Source: Sceloporus undulatus (lineage: Eukaryota > Chordata > Lepidosauria > Squamata > Phrynosomatidae). Taken from it: a stretch of 64,000 nucleotides of DNA. Numbering within the stretch: the stretch's first letter is position 1; each line of letters starts with the position of its first letter. Below, piece by piece: positions 10,802 to 22,650 of the stretch. The position numbers were made by a program, and so were the translations under genes. The stretch is taken from the NCBI RefSeq assembly GCF_019175285.1, contig NC_056527.1, forward strand, positions 110,742,389 to 110,806,388, in the 5' to 3' direction. Under the pieces are notes generated by a model. The model made no database searches, was not told where the DNA came from, and worked only from the letters and a program-made list of their open reading frames with translations.

Positions 10802-11323
10802 CTAATATGCTTCCATGGTTCTCATATCTTTTGAGGAAGAAGAAGGGTCACACTTGCACACTCTGATTTCCTTAATTGCTTCTAAGCTATATAACCCATA
10901 GGAGCTCATCTTCCATTGTCCTTGATCTGAAAGAGTATACCCAAATCCAGTTGTCCCATATATGTCCCAGCGATGGGTATTCAATTTGATTGCCTGTTGA
11001 GGGATATTTCCGAATAGAATTAGTTGTGGGGGGAGCAATTCTACCATTGTCTGTGAGGGAATGGTGGATCCCATCAGCCAAAAAGCTTCAATGCTCCTCT
11101 GCAGACTATTGGCTGTATCATTTACCACCAATAAAGCTTGTGCTACAACAGTAATGTGTGTCAATGTCTGGAACCTTAGGAGAGGCTTGGAGCTATACCC
11201 AGTTCTGGCGCAAGGCTCTGTTCTTTGGGGCTTCCAAAATAGGCAATTCACTCTTTCGGGGGACAGAAAATCAGTAATCCTGGAAATTTTGCAGGTTGCA
11301 AAAACAGCCTGGTTACTCTGCAA
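10802..11323 (-). other. Unrecognised 173-codon open frame, possibly a retroviral fossil
   Basis: The longest unexplained open frame in the first 25 kb. It has a possible heptad stretch (LLVVNDTANSLQRSIEAF) and then a Trp/Tyr-rich part with HRWDIYGTTGFGY and a short C-terminal tail with CKC. It has no signal peptide, no splice context and no known motif. The composition suggests a decayed retroviral envelope-type region, but this is a weak guess and the frame could be accidental. No terminal repeats were recognised nearby. Confidence 0.25.
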
Positions 11324-12139
11324 GCAGCCTCAGGGGCTGCACATTGGCCTCCCCAATTTAAACAAAAACACCTAAGTCACAAATTTCAAGGGCTGTATTT
11401 TTTTTTTTAATTGCTTAGGTGAGTTCCATGTGATTCAAATTTCAAACTCTCCCATTGCCTATGGTTCCTTTTTCTCAAGAAGCTTCCATGCCATGTGTTG
11501 TGTCTGTTATTTGCTATAGCATATGGTGATCATCTCCATAGGGTATGAACAGCAACTTTCTTTTAAGATGCCACCTGCCTTGTTCCATGCATTGATATGG
11601 GCACAAGATTCAACTTTCATATCAAAGACAGCTTATGAAATTTGTGTTCCCTTGTGTAGAGCAAACAGGTGTCTTCTGTCCTATCTACTGTTGTAAGTCC
11701 TATTATACCAAGATACCTACAAATGGGAATGTTCTAACTTAATACGGCACCCCTTTCATTTTTGGAAAAGCTAATAATTTGGACACTGGCCTGTTTCTAA
11801 ACACCCAATCTACTTCTGTGGTCAAATGTAGGAATCTTGTCTGAAGAAAGATGTGTAGACACTGAAACCACAGGACGTGAATTTCACAAGTTGGTGCAAT
11901 GGGTTGTGATATCTTGCAATTTACTGTGTCTACATTATCAGCACTGAGAGGCATTTTGAAAACTTTGGATATTGGCAAATTGAAGGAGCGAAACTACTGT
12001 CAAAAGATTTCTACAAAGTAGGAAATTATCACAAAACCCACAAAGCAGCCATTCGGTTTCATCACAGCCATGGCACGCAGTGGAAGCAATTCTGTTGACT
12101 TTGTTAGGAAGCAAGCTGGCAAACAGCTTTCATCCAGGA
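11324..12139. other. No gene seen
   Basis: Unassigned AT-rich sequence, including a T-run near 11400. Confidence 0.35.
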
Positions 12140-12300
12140 AACAGTATTTGACGATCTAGTCAATTTTGGAACCTGTAGTTTGGTGAGGCACAGGAACTTT
12201 CTAGAAGGAATTTGAAACATCTCATAAAACTGCAAATCCAAGGCTTCCATGGAATGGAGACCTGGCAATTCAAATGATATCCAAGTGCTATGAGAGTGTT
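12140..12300. mobile_element. Heavily decayed palindromic MITE
   Basis: Retains ggaacctgtagtttggtgag and ataaaactgcaaatccaag in the order of the ctgcagaaataatccag family. The arms are eroded. Confidence 0.35.
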
Positions 12301-12339
12301 GAGTTATAGAGACTTCAGACAGAGGTCTTTGCCATCACT

Positions 12340-12590
12340 ATAGTTGTTGGTATCTGCCTCTGAGGTGACCACAATTCATGGTGACCCTGTGAGTGAAACA
12401 CTTCCAAGATCACTTGTCCTCAACTGTTCTGTTCAGGTTCCACAGGCTCATGGCCGTACCCTCCTTGAATGAGTCTATCCATCGAATATGCAATCTTCCT
12501 CTCTTTCTAATACCCTCCACCTATCCTAGCATTATTGTCTTTTCTAGTGAGTCTTGTCTTCTTATAATGGGCCATCATTGCTACTAAAAA
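12340..12590. repeat. Dispersed repeat also present at 63730-63955
   Basis: Shares gagtctatccatc, ctagcattattgtctttt and agtgagtc with the block at 63730, in the same order. Two copies in one window show it is a repeat. It resembles a LINE-derived segment, but I cannot assign the clade. Confidence 0.4.
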
Positions 12591-12761
12591 CAAAATGAAA
12601 GACAACAGCTCCAGAGATACCTAGTACTGGACATGGGACTTTCTGAGGAAAGGAGCATGCTGTAAAATGAAGTATAACTAGTACTAAATTTTTCTCCTCT
12701 CCTCTGGGGAACTGATTCTCTCTCCTCTAAAAGACAACTGGCACTATTTGATACTATACTG

Positions 12762-12959
12762 CAGTGATGACAAACCTATGGCACGCATGCCAGAGGTGGC
12801 ACTCAGAACCCTCTCTGTGGGCACATGTGCCATCGTCCCAGCACAGAGTTTGCCAGAGTTTGTTACTAGAAAGCCAGAGGGACATGGCACTTTGCAATAA
12901 ATAAGTGGGTTTTGGATTGTAGTTTGGGCACTCGGCCTCGAAAAGGTTCACCATCATTG
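12762..12959. mobile_element. hAT-Charlie-like MITE with 8-bp target duplication
   Basis: A 198-bp element starting cagtgatgacaaacctatgg and ending aaggttcaccatcattg, flanked by a perfect 8-bp duplication CTATACTG (12754-12761 and 12960-12967). Inverted ends and duplication length define hAT. A second copy is at 22829. It resembles the OposCharlie-type elements reported to have moved horizontally among tetrapods; that identification is from memory. Confidence 0.75.
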
Positions 12960-14102
12960 CTATACTGTGTAGTACAATTGTATCTTATTCCTCAACAGTC
13001 TTGAGGGAGGTCAAGGGTAGTAAAAATATCATGAAAACTTATGGGAAAGAAGGGGAGGGGGAGATCCATAATGCAGCCCTGTAACAACTGAGCATTGAAG
13101 TAGGCATGGAATACTTGCTGTTCCCAAGGGATGGAAAGAAGTGCAACCAATTTGACTGGAACAGTGGATGAGTACTCCTATAGGTAATAGTAATGGTGGT
13201 GGTGATATAATGGTAATTCAGTTCTACATGCACAAGAAAGATTTTATTGCATGACACTGCAAGTGAAGGTATTTTATTGCATGAAGCTGCAAGAGCAAAG
13301 AATTCAGGCACAGTTCCCACTTTTCATCCAGAGAGGAAAAATACATTTTAGTGTCAGCATTTTCCATCTGCAGTGCCCTATTCAATTTTCAGCCAAAAAT
13401 CAATGGCACACATGCAAATCAAAAGGATTTGACAGCATCAGTGCAAGATCTGGTGGTCGTACAACACCTCCAACCACTCAGAGCTCAACGGTATAACAAA
13501 TGCTATGCTCTTAGAAGTTCAGTTTATCTCTGGTCCTTCATGAAATTAACATGCATCTTTTACATTGACAATCAGATTCCAGTTATGCCATGTTACCATT
13601 TGTGACAGCAAAGGACAGAGTTGGTAACAAATTTGTAAATGGTTTACACCACTATCAGCATCGTAGTTTCTTCCCCAAATCCATGGAACTGTTGTACTGT
13701 AGTTTGTTGTCTGTAGTATCAGTTCTTAACTAGCAGTCCTTTCCCATGCTCTCCACCTACCCTATACCTGAGTTCCCTGGAAGCAAATAATTACATTTTT
13801 ATATCATTTAAAGGATGGGTTATCTTGGAGGAAAGGTTAAGGTTGATATTTTAAGAAAATATATGAATAGGTAGCTGTTACATTACTTGATGGGACAATA
13901 CAAACCATCGAAGTGCAACCTTAAGAAAGAATGTCATGAGAGAGAGAAGCAATAATTTGGTAGTACCAAAATGCAACTGAAATGCTCATGTATACTACAG
14001 GTGTGCATGGAAACTTTACTCCTGATGGACTCTAATATGGCAGAAAGTATAGTATCCCAAATTGATTACATGGGAAAACAATGGTTTCATAGACACTCTC
14101 TT
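12960..14102. other. No gene seen; 3' flank of the RNase at 14103
   Basis: Unassigned sequence. It probably contains the 3' UTR of the minus-strand RNase, but I saw no convincing AATAAA close behind the stop codon. Confidence 0.35.
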
Positions 14103-14547
14103 CTAAAGAGGTGTTTTGAAGTGAACTGGCTCCCCATTAAGACAGGCAACTCGAATGCGCTGGGTGCTGACTCTGCCTCGGTAGTTACAGGGGGGGCTCT
14201 GGGAACCTCCTCCAATAATGCGGCAAGCAGTGAGGAAGAAAGGGATGTTGCTGTCATAGTAATTCTCATTGTAGTAGGTCCCCCCATCTCTGCAGATGGC
14301 ATGCACATCTGGGTGGGCTGCATGGATGAAGGTGTTGGAGGGTTTGCAAAAAAGTGGCAGTCATCCCTCTTCTCTGCATCATCAGGTTGCAGTAGCGCCG
14401 AACATCCAGTTCACTGCTGGTCTTGGGGAAGTCGATGTGCTGCCGGAGGAACTTGTCATGACGGGATTCCCTCTGAGTGAGAGCTGGCATAGGTCCCAGC
14501 AAGACAATCAGGAGTAGTAACACTGAGCTGGTGGTCCTTTGATCCAT
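14103..14547 (-). pseudogene. RNase A superfamily gene interrupted by one frame offset
   Basis: The leader MDQRTTSSVLLLLIVLLG is followed by the family N-terminus with His12 in KFLRQHIDFP and the first cysteine (RRYCNLMMQRRG). The frame then shifts by one base at an A-run (14348-14353, T6 on the coding strand). In the second frame the rest of the family is intact: Lys41 in CKPSNTFIH, AICRDGG, PPCNYRG and His119 in EPVHFKT, then a normal TAG stop. All six angiogenin-type cysteines and the whole triad are present, so the offset is the only defect I see. It may be a young pseudogene or a homopolymer error in the assembly. A splice acceptor (tttcccacag, AG at 14562-14563) precedes the ATG by 14 bases, as expected for the coding exon. 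No exon 1 could be assigned. Confidence 0.8.
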
Positions 14548-14749
14548 GGTACCAGCAATGCCTGTGGGAAAAGAAAAGGTAAAGATTTATTATAAAACAG
14601 CGAGAAAGAAATTTGGAGGAAGAGGAATGAGGAAATTTTCCTGCAATTGTTTGCACTGCTTGCAGTGATTTCACTTATGCGCTGAATGAAACCGAAGCTT
14701 CAGTAATAGCATCCACAGTCCTTAAAAATTCTTCAATACTCTGCCCTCT

Positions 14750-14935
14750 TTCATAGTTAACTGTGATTTCACTTTAACTGCCAGAGACCCATCCTATGGG
14801 TGGGATTTGTAGCTTCCTGAGTGACTTAGAATTCTCTGCTAGAGCACTCTACTGCTTCACTAAACGACAAATCATAGGATTCCATGACAGTTAAAGTGGT
14901 ATCAAAGTGCTTTAATTGTGTAGTGTGAGTAGCTC
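14750..14935. mobile_element. Palindromic MITE, diverged
   Basis: Arms tttcactttaactgcc and gacagttaaagtggtatcaa around a hairpin with gggatttgtag and caaatcataggattcc. Lies just upstream of the RNase at 14103-14547, in its presumed intron. Confidence 0.45.
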
Positions 14936-15055
14936 TATGACATGGAACTTAGCTAGCAATTTAGCAAGAAAAGGCCGATGTTTGCTGACTGGTCCTGAGC
15001 TTGCACAAAAATATTCAAGTTGTCAGCCTATCAAGTTTGGTTGGGCTAACATTAT

Positions 15056-15812
15056 CAATGGTGTCATTAGAGGGGTGCGAGGGTTCACAATGCACTGAGT
15101 GACTCCATCAGAGGGGGTGATACCTGGTGAAGTGGTCACTCACCATCTGCTGCCATCCATCTGATGCAGTGGCTGGTGGAAATGAGGTGCTGCTGCCTCC
15201 TGGCAGACCCTTCTGGCAGCCCCTTCCTGCTGGTCCTGGCAGGAAAAGGATGCTCTGGTGGTACAGGCAACAGCAGTGGCTACCACAGACTCCATCTCTT
15301 CACCAGAAGAAAACACAGATTGGAGCAACAGGAGGGAATGGAGGCCAAGCCAGGCAGCGGTGTGCCAGATAGCTAGGATGGGATGTAGGAGGGTGTCGAG
15401 GCAGGCAGGAGAAGGGTCAATGGTGAGCAGCCTCTCTGCCACCTGTTGCTGCCACTTCTCCTTCCACCACCCCATCCCTTCCTGCTCTCTCCCCAGGGTT
15501 GCACAACCTGACTTGTGGAGTGGAGGGAGGATTCAGCCTCTGGCACTGCCTGATGGATTTGCTGAAAGATTGGTGATGGCATCCTCCTCGTCCTCCTCCA
15601 CACCCTCCCTCTCCCCTTTTGCAGGACCAAAGGTATCACCGGGGACCCTGGTCCAGACCCACTCCCACCCATCTTTGCTTCAGGGACAGGAGGAGACAAC
15701 AAAACCAGGGTCCTCCCTCCTCTGGTGACTCCCACTTACTAGGGCTGTGGGGTGATTGCCTGCTTAGGGGTGACACTATGAGTTGGTAACATCAACTCTA
15801 GTGACACCACTG
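15056..15812. mobile_element. hAT-like MITE with cagtggtgtcactagag ends
   Basis: The left end caatggtgtcattagag and right end (reverse complement cagtggtgtcactagag) match at 15 of 17 positions. The 757-bp body is GC-rich, which explains several long spurious reading frames. Flanking 8-mers do not match well, so the target duplication is eroded. A related element is at 43728. Confidence 0.5.
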
Positions 15813-17174
15813 ACAGTACTTCATAGATGTGTGTTCTAACATTTGTAGAAATTTGAAATGCTTGTTCAGGAGGTACCCAAAGTAGTTGATTGGTTGGGTC
15901 CCAAACCCTACTATGATCTGTTTTCCCCCTCTGGTTTCATTAGATAGCAAACCAAGTTCAATGAGTTTATGATCAAATGTGTGCATTTATATATCAGAAT
16001 AGATACACAAATAATGACTTTGTGTCCTCGTATAGATACGTAGGCAAAAAGGCTAACCACAGTTATTTAGTAGTGATTCTTGGTGTACACAAAAACAAAA
16101 CAAATGAATGAACAATCCGTTGGTTATGGCCTTTGCTCTAGTGCTTCCCCTCTTTCCAGATATCGGTTGAGCTGCTGTGATGCCATGGATCAACACATGA
16201 ATATTTCAAGAGCTCACATAAGTGGTGTCAATTTGGGCAAGTGCACAACTCCTGGAAAGGAAGTCAAAGTTCTTCTTAGTATTTCTTCTGGGAATAGAAA
16301 TGATTGTTAACTAATTGAAAGAAGAAGGAATTGACATAGACAAGAAAAGCCAAGAGCAAAGATGATAACAAAAAGAGTACTGGGAAAGAATATTTACCAG
16401 CCATTCTTTTCCAGTAATTTGTTTATTTCCAGGATTTATATCCATCCTTTCTCCCACAATGGGATTCAAGCACCAGAACAAGGAGATATAATCTAGAGAG
16501 ACTATTTGGGAGATCACGAGCTGTTTTACTGACCCTGATCCCATCATTTAGATAAGTGGATTGTTTTCTTACATCCAGTCATAACTGGAAGGGAGTTGTT
16601 GATGAATCTTTGGAGGTGAACTGGAAGAAGGAGCTGAGAAGACAGCAGGCTAAGAAACAGGGACCTTAGGAAAGGACTGCCAATTGATTTATTCATCTGT
16701 TTTCATATAACGTTTTGGCTCTTCACATGGCAAAATCAACTTGCAGTGGAAATTCCTTATGAAATGCTTTGTTTCTTAATGCCCACAAAATATTTTAAGC
16801 AAAGGCAACAAAACAAAGCAGCTGATTGTTGGACAAAGAAGTAATCAGTCATCCACTAAAAGCATACCTTCCAACTGCCCTGTTTTGACAGGGACAGTCC
16901 TGATTAATACTCCAGTCATCCCACTTTTTCAACTGTTTTTAAAATATCAGTTTCTTTCTCTTCCTTCCACTTCCCTCCCTTTGCCCTCAGATTACTTCAT
17001 TTACTGCAAGCTGAGTTCAAAGCAAAAAACTGATTTCCCGTCATCTAACTCAACAGGAGGAGCGAGGAGGAGAGGCAGAATTTTGCCCTTCCCAGAAGGT
17101 TCAGAAAAAAGCAACCTGCTGCAGCATCTTCTATGTTGTAAGCCGCCTGAGTGCCAACCTTGGGAGAAGAGCAG
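15813..17174. other. No gene seen
   Basis: Mostly AT-rich and unassigned. Several TATA-like words occur on both strands, but none is paired with a convincing donor, so none is proposed as exon 1 of the RNase at 14103-14547. Confidence 0.35.
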
Positions 17175-17202
17175 ATATATATATATATATATATATATAT
17201 AT
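17175..17202. repeat. (AT)n microsatellite
   Basis: About 14 uninterrupted AT dinucleotides. Confidence 0.9.
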
Positions 17203-17639
17203 GCTTGTTTGTGCTCCCTCATTAATGTTTTGTTCCATTTTGAGCACACTTTAATGTTGCTTGGCCACATTAATGATTTAATATTCTGACTAAGGAATAC
17301 AAGTGTCAGCAGCCAACCAGCAGCAGAAATAATTCTCAAACTCAGGGCACCACAACTGAAACTCTCAAAAGCAGGGCACCACAACTTTCACCTGCTATCA
17401 TCGACCCAACTGTCACTGGAAGGAGGGTTAAAATATCCAGAATCCCCCAACAAGCATGGCCAGTACACTGCATCTGACCTGTATCCTGTGGTATGATGCT
17501 TGGAAGAGAACCTTTGAAACAGATTGCAAATCAGGGTTGCATAGGAGGGTTAGGAGAGACGGGAGATATATGATAGATAATGAGAGTACAAGAAAGAACT
17601 AGAGAACATCTCACACAGGGCCTAGTCTCAAGGAAAAGT
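17203..17639. other. No gene seen
   Basis: Contains an imperfect direct repeat (ctcagggcaccacaactgaa and agcagggcaccacaacttt, about 17341-17390). Otherwise unassigned. Confidence 0.35.
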
Positions 17640-17915
17640 ATGTTGTTTGCTCCAGACAGAGGTTGGAAATTGTAAGAAAGTAGATTCAGATAAACATCAG
17701 GAGAAACGTTCTAATGATAAGAGCTGTTTGACAGTGGAACAGATTCCTACAGGGTATCAAAGCTTTCCTTCAGTGGAGGAAGTTAAGCAGAAGCCGGCTG
17801 AATTATGTGACAGGTATCCCATAATTGCACCCTGCATGGATCCTGCATTGGTTGCAGTAGATGACCTCCAATGTCCTTTCCAACTCTTCAGTGTTATGCT
17901 CCTCCTGCCCATCTC
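17640..17915 (+). mobile_element. CR1-type LINE 3' end, old subfamily
   Basis: Follows the CR1 3' coding order: agataaacatcaggagaaac, then gctgtttgacagtggaacag, then tggaggaagttaagcagaag and gatgacctccaatgtccttt. Strongly 5'-truncated and diverged. Confidence 0.55.
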
Positions 17916-18829
17916 CTCACATGCCAATAGTGTGTTGCCCACACATTCATTGCAACAACTTACCTGAATCCTAGGATCCTGATCTTTTCACTTGCAATAG
18001 ATCCTACCAGATTTGCAGAGCAAAAATGCCAAGCTTTTCTGTTTTGCTGAGCTGCCTTCCCTCATCTGACAAGCTTGCTTGGTTGAGACTGTGAAACAGG
18101 AGATCCAATTCCCAGAAAATCCAAAATAGCCAAAATATTTTGCAATTCAGACCTCCTGGGGGGGAAATGAGAGGCCGTATTGCAAAGAAGGGAAAGTATA
18201 ATAAACAGTGAAGCACAGAGAGACAAATTGGCTGGCTGTTGGAGTTATTGTTTTTAACCAGGAGAATCTGGTTCAGATGTTTTTTTAAAGCCACCTCTCC
18301 CTTTGCCATTTCAGAAGTGATAACTGTGTTTTACACACTGACAAAACTCTGGATTTTATAAATCTAGAATAGTCAAAACTTCTAGTAAGTGTTACTAAGT
18401 GAAGAAAAGAACATCTGGAATCAATGAAATTGTGTGAGAGAGAGTAAACATCGCTAGCCACTTTCTGAAGTTACTTTGGCTTTCATTCCAGCCAAGATAG
18501 GAGGATCTGGGTCAGACAGAACAGGACAGAGTGATAATTGCTGCACAGAAAATCACTCTATTACCTTGGCATTGGATCAAGATGAGAACAATTTAACCCA
18601 GCCAACTCTCATGCTGAGTAGGAAACTTGTTTCTTGTTGCCTCCATTCTTCCTCAATGAAATCTGAATCCCATGACTGCTGCCTGGGCTATTGCCAGTTT
18701 CTCCTTCTCTGTGGTTTCCTAGGCAATGTAATTACTGGAATCTATACAACATGCCTCTTTAGGACAAGGACAGGACTTGCTGGCCTTGCAGATATCAGCC
18801 TTGTTATATATTCCATAGGCCCTGTCTGC
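17916..18829. other. No gene seen
   Basis: Unassigned. The long open frame beginning near 18476 crosses into the GC-rich block at 18830 and has no domain. Confidence 0.35.
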
Positions 18830-19615
18830 ATGGGCCAGGATATTCTGGGGCCAGTCTCCCTAGAACACAGTTGTGAAAAGGTGGTGCAGGAGGAGGTTCG
18901 GGTTGAGCGGGCGAGGGAGCAGGCAGGCAGACAGGAGGGACCAGGGGGGCGCCAGAAGGAGGAAGAAGAGGGAGGAGACAAGGCGACACAGGTGGAGAAA
19001 CAAAGAGGGAAGGGGAGGTACCCGGGGCCCTTATAAGGAAGGAGGGTGAGGCGTTCGGGGGAAGGAGAGCATGCGAAAGACGGGGGCGTGGTGTGGCAGA
19101 AGGACAAGGGAGAGCACAGGTAACAAGAAGCTCCCTTCGGGTGGGGAGTCCCATCAGCCTACAAGCTGCTCATGGGCATCTTCGAGTCGGACCTCACGAA
19201 GCAGTCAAATTAGTCGACCCACGGTGGGAAGGTATCTTGGGAGACGACTACAGGAATCCCAGTTGGGGCCGAGCGGGCTGAAGTCAACCTAACCTAGAAG
19301 GGACCTGGTGGGATCTACAAGGAGAAAAGTGGGAGCATGGGCCACAGCCGATGGAAAGGGAGAAAGCTGAGCTCGAACTATCGGAGAAGGCATTTTGCTC
19401 ATGCCATTGAGAAATAAACCAGTAGAGACTGGGTGCAGGAACCTAGACACTCTGGCTTGTTGTTGAGGGACCAGGAGTTGTTGAAGGACCAGGAGTCAAG
19501 TCAGTGCCCAATATCTATCTGTAAAGGGAAGTGAAACTAACTACCTTATTAAAGTTTGTTTGAAGTGCACAGCATCCCAAAGGTCTACGTGTTTATTTGT
19601 GTCCAACAGAAGATT
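18830..19615 (+). repeat. GC-rich block, possible solo LTR
   Basis: A purine-rich GC block contains a TATA-like ccttataagg (about 19029-19038) and an AATAAA at about 19413, followed by T/G-rich sequence and cca-aca type endings. That order (promoter, then poly(A) signal) fits an LTR of an old LTR element, but I found neither convincing TG...CA ends nor a target duplication. It starts beside a MITE-like end (gtctgcatgggcca). Confidence 0.25.
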
Positions 19616-19721
19616 ATTATGGAACCCAAAAACCCTACCCTTACGGCTGGAACACCGACCCAGCCCACACCAGTCATTTGTCCAAAACCCCAGGCCTGTG
19701 TAGCCCAAAGATGGAACTGAA

Positions 19722-19800
19722 TCCTAGAATTATAGGGTTGGAAGGGGCCCCATGGGCGATCAAATCCAACCCACTGTATCAAAAGCAGACACAGCAAGAT
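19722..19800 (-). mobile_element. CR1 LINE 3' tail, reverse orientation
   Basis: The plus strand reads gaatcctagaattatagggt then tggaaggggccccatgggcg and atccaaccca. This is the reverse complement of the CR1 3' terminus seen in full at 42280-42358. Confidence 0.5.
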
Positions 19801-20140
19801 AAAGTGTTCGGGGGGGGGTGAACGTAGGAGAAAAATCAGTTAATTTAATAAAAGGTCAAGAGCCTTTTTAAAAATTCAGAGGAGAAATGTCATGGTGACA
19901 GATGTTATCCTTTTCTCTTTTAAAAAATAAACCTTATTTTAATGCATCTGCTTAAAAACTTAATTTGACAGATAACGCAAACAACACCAGCAGCTGCCAT
20001 TGTGTTAACCTATAGTCCCTTGCTTGGAAAACTGTCATGGCATGACTCATGATGGAGAGACATTCCTGAAATATTGTTTAGTTTAAAAAATTTTGGCCCT
20101 CATTTATGGTCCCTCATGTAACTGTAAGCAAGCAGATAAG

Positions 20141-20660
20141 GAAACATTTTCTGCTGCTCCAGAGCCTAGGACGTGGCACAATTAATTCAAACTACAGGAA
20201 AAGAAATTCCACCTCAACATTAGGAAGAGCTTCCTGACTGCAAGAACTGTTCAACAGTGGAACACACTCCCTCAAAGTGTGATAGAGGCCTGTTACAGAC
20301 TGCCAAAATAAAGCTGCTTCGGGTCTCTTTGGAGGTATGCTATTTAAATGATGCATGGGTCCTAAGAGTCCGGAGTTCGCACCAAAGCCACACTCCATTC
20401 CTAAGCACCGGAGTGCAGCTTTTGGTGCAGCTTCCGGATTCTTAGGATGCATGCATCATTTAAATAGCATACCCCCAAAGAGACCCGAAGCAGCTTTATT
20501 TTGGCAGTCTGTAACAGGCCAGAGTCTCCTTCTTCAGAGGTCTTTAAACAGAGGTTGGCTGGCCATCCATTGGGAATTGTTTGATTGTGTGTTTCTGATA
20601 TGGCAGAATGGGGTTGGTTTGGATGTCCCTGGTGTTCTCTTAAGATTCTATGTTCTCTCT
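20141..20660 (+). mobile_element. CR1 LINE 3' end split by a MITE
   Basis: 20141-20286 gives the CR1 segment from ttttctgctgctccagagc to cctcaaagtgtgataga. The same sequence resumes at 20521 with agagtctccttcttcagagg and runs to ttctatgttctc. The intervening 234 bp are a separate insertion, listed next. Compare the longer CR1 at 40150-42358. Confidence 0.75.
20287..20520. mobile_element. Palindromic Harbinger-like MITE nested in CR1
   Basis: Terminal repeats ggcctgttacagactgccaa and ttggcagtctgtaacaggcc are perfect inverted copies, and pairing continues for about 90 bases on each side, so nearly the whole element is a hairpin. The uninterrupted CR1 sequence gatagagtctcc shows a 3-bp duplication AGA (20284-20286 and 20521-20523). 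The short arm divergence suggests it is younger than its CR1 host. Confidence 0.75.
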
Positions 20661-21552
20661 GTATTTACATGGTGCTCACATTGAGCCCTCTTTGTGATTG
20701 CAGTTGGTGACAGAGAAGCAGTTGAGGTTACATCATGCACCATTGCCATAACTCTTCCCTCTTGTTTTGGTTCTTTTTGGCATTGGATGAAGGAATTCAC
20801 TCCTGTGCACTCTGGCCTCATCATATCACACCTTTGCATCTTGGTATTGCAGTAATTGTTTCTGACACTGCTTTTGGTTTTAAGAACACTGCCTTAGGAA
20901 TAGGTTATTGGCAGAGGCATAGGAATCAACTGGAACCAAACCAGGAGAAGAAGAAGAACTGGTCAGGTAACTGGTCATGTGCTTAAGGGGGTGGGTGGGG
21001 GATAATTTCAAAATAATTTCAAACATAGGCTCAGCAACCTCAGTTGCTCATTTCAAATATGGAATTAAGCCCAGAGCAGATTCATTGCACCCCTGACATG
21101 GAAGCTACACAGATCTTCTGAGCATAATAGCATAGCATATTTATTCAAGTCCTGTGTGATGCTCTTTTTTTAAACACACACACACACACACGTACACATA
21201 CACAATGTATTTCCATCAGGGTCTCATGTCATTTTCTCTCTTACATTTCTTTAATTATGCCACCAGCCCGGCCAAAAAGTGTTCTTGTTCTACATGGGTT
21301 CTTCTTTGTTGGTTAATAATAGATAAACCTCCACTTCTAACCCTATTCTACTTATGAAGAATCCAAGTTATAATTGTTCAAAGACTGGTCAGAATTGTTT
21401 GACTGTATCTGGAGTGGAATGTTGAAGAGATCACTGAAATCCTCCTGAAACCATGTGACATTTGAAACCTAAGTAAACTGAATGCTGTGGGTTTCAAAGC
21501 ACCTCTTATCTTGGATTGAAATCCCCCCCTCCTTCTCTATAGTCATTAAAGT
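20661..21552. other. No gene seen
   Basis: Unassigned, with a CA-rich stretch near 21176-21205. Confidence 0.35.
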
Positions 21553-21775
21553 CACTGAGGGATGCATCCAAACTATACAGTTACTGCACTTTAACTCACA
21601 TGGCTCCATCCTATGGAATCCTGGGGTTTGTTCGGAGGGGAGGGTTGCCATTGCCTTTTTCTGAGGCTGAGAGTGCGTGATTTGGCCAAAGTTATCCAGT
21701 GGGTTTCCATGGCTGACAATTTAAACCCAGAATTGTAGTCTGAAGTTCAAATCATTACACCACACTGGCTGGTTG
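21553..21775. repeat. MITE half followed by SINE fragment
   Basis: 21553-21630 has the left half of a ctgcagaaataatccag-like MITE (gatgcatccaaactatacag, ctccatcctatggaatcctg). From 21640 the text follows the minus-strand SINE also seen at 6481 (ttgccattgcctttttctga, ccagtgggtttccatggctg, tacaccacactggctgg). Confidence 0.45.
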
Positions 21776-22650
21776 TATGGCTTACTTACTAAAATAATGT
21801 ATTTAAAACCCTAAATACCATGGACACTCATTATATCCTTTTGAACCCATGAATAAAAATTGGTTTTTAACATGACTTTGTGTAATTGTTTGTTTGTTTG
21901 TTTGTTTGTTTGTTTTTAAATAATGTTTTTACACATCTTATCAACCTTTGTTTCCGGAGATCTGATGGTTAGTTAAAAAACAACGGATAAATAGTTTTAA
22001 TAAACAGAAGTAATAATATACATCATTGTATATTCTTCTTTCCATATCCAGTTTTCTATAATATGAGGACAAAACATTTTTTAAAATCCCATACACATTC
22101 CTATATAAATGTGTCGTTGGTAATAGTATTTCTGTTACTTAGCAGCACTTATATGGTGTTTTTCAATAAGCATGAATTTTGTCTTCCTGTTGGGATCCAT
22201 TTCCACTAAACCAGTTTCTCCATTCGAAAGTGATTCCTACATCCCTGGCCGCTCAAGAGTTGTGAAAATCAGTCTTGCAGGGCATAAGGCTTGCACAGAT
22301 ATTTGTTACTTAACCACAGGCTCAAGGAGGGAATGTCACTACATGAGCCAATATCCAAACCACCAATTGCTTTGTCGTGACTCAGCCATACCCAAGGAGA
22401 AATATTTCTATTTCAGTTTGGGTATGATTCAAATTTACCACACTTCACAAATTTATTCAGGATGGGAGAGGTTTGAGATAAGTAAAATAAAATTTGGGAG
22501 AAGCTAGGACTCAGAAATTCTTCCTATCCATAGGGCTTTGGATACTTGCATAGTCTGGGTCTGAATGCTTGTATGTCAAGGTGTAGCTACCAGGCAGGGG
22601 ACAAAATGAGAGTTTTGCTCTCAAATAAGTATTCTGTCCCCAATTACAGA
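21776..22650. other. No gene seen
   Basis: AT-rich with a gttt tract at 21888-21915. The open frame at 22172-22507 starts with a hydrophobic stretch but has no recognisable domain or splice context. Confidence 0.35.

Noticed and set aside
15140-15735. Overlapping open frames of 111-156 codons
   Set aside because: They lie wholly inside a GC-rich hAT-like MITE (15056-15812) and have low-complexity Ser/Pro/Arg composition.
16380-16445. Possible exon 1 for the RNase at 14103-14547 (minus-strand atataaatcc with ggctggtaaat)
   Set aside because: TATA box and donor are only about 40 bases apart, leaving an exon of about a dozen bases. Not convincing.
18476-19154. 186-codon plus-strand frame and two minus-strand frames over 115 codons
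   Set aside because: No domain, and the frames straddle a repeat boundary at 18830. Glu/Lys/Gly-rich text reflects the purine-rich block.
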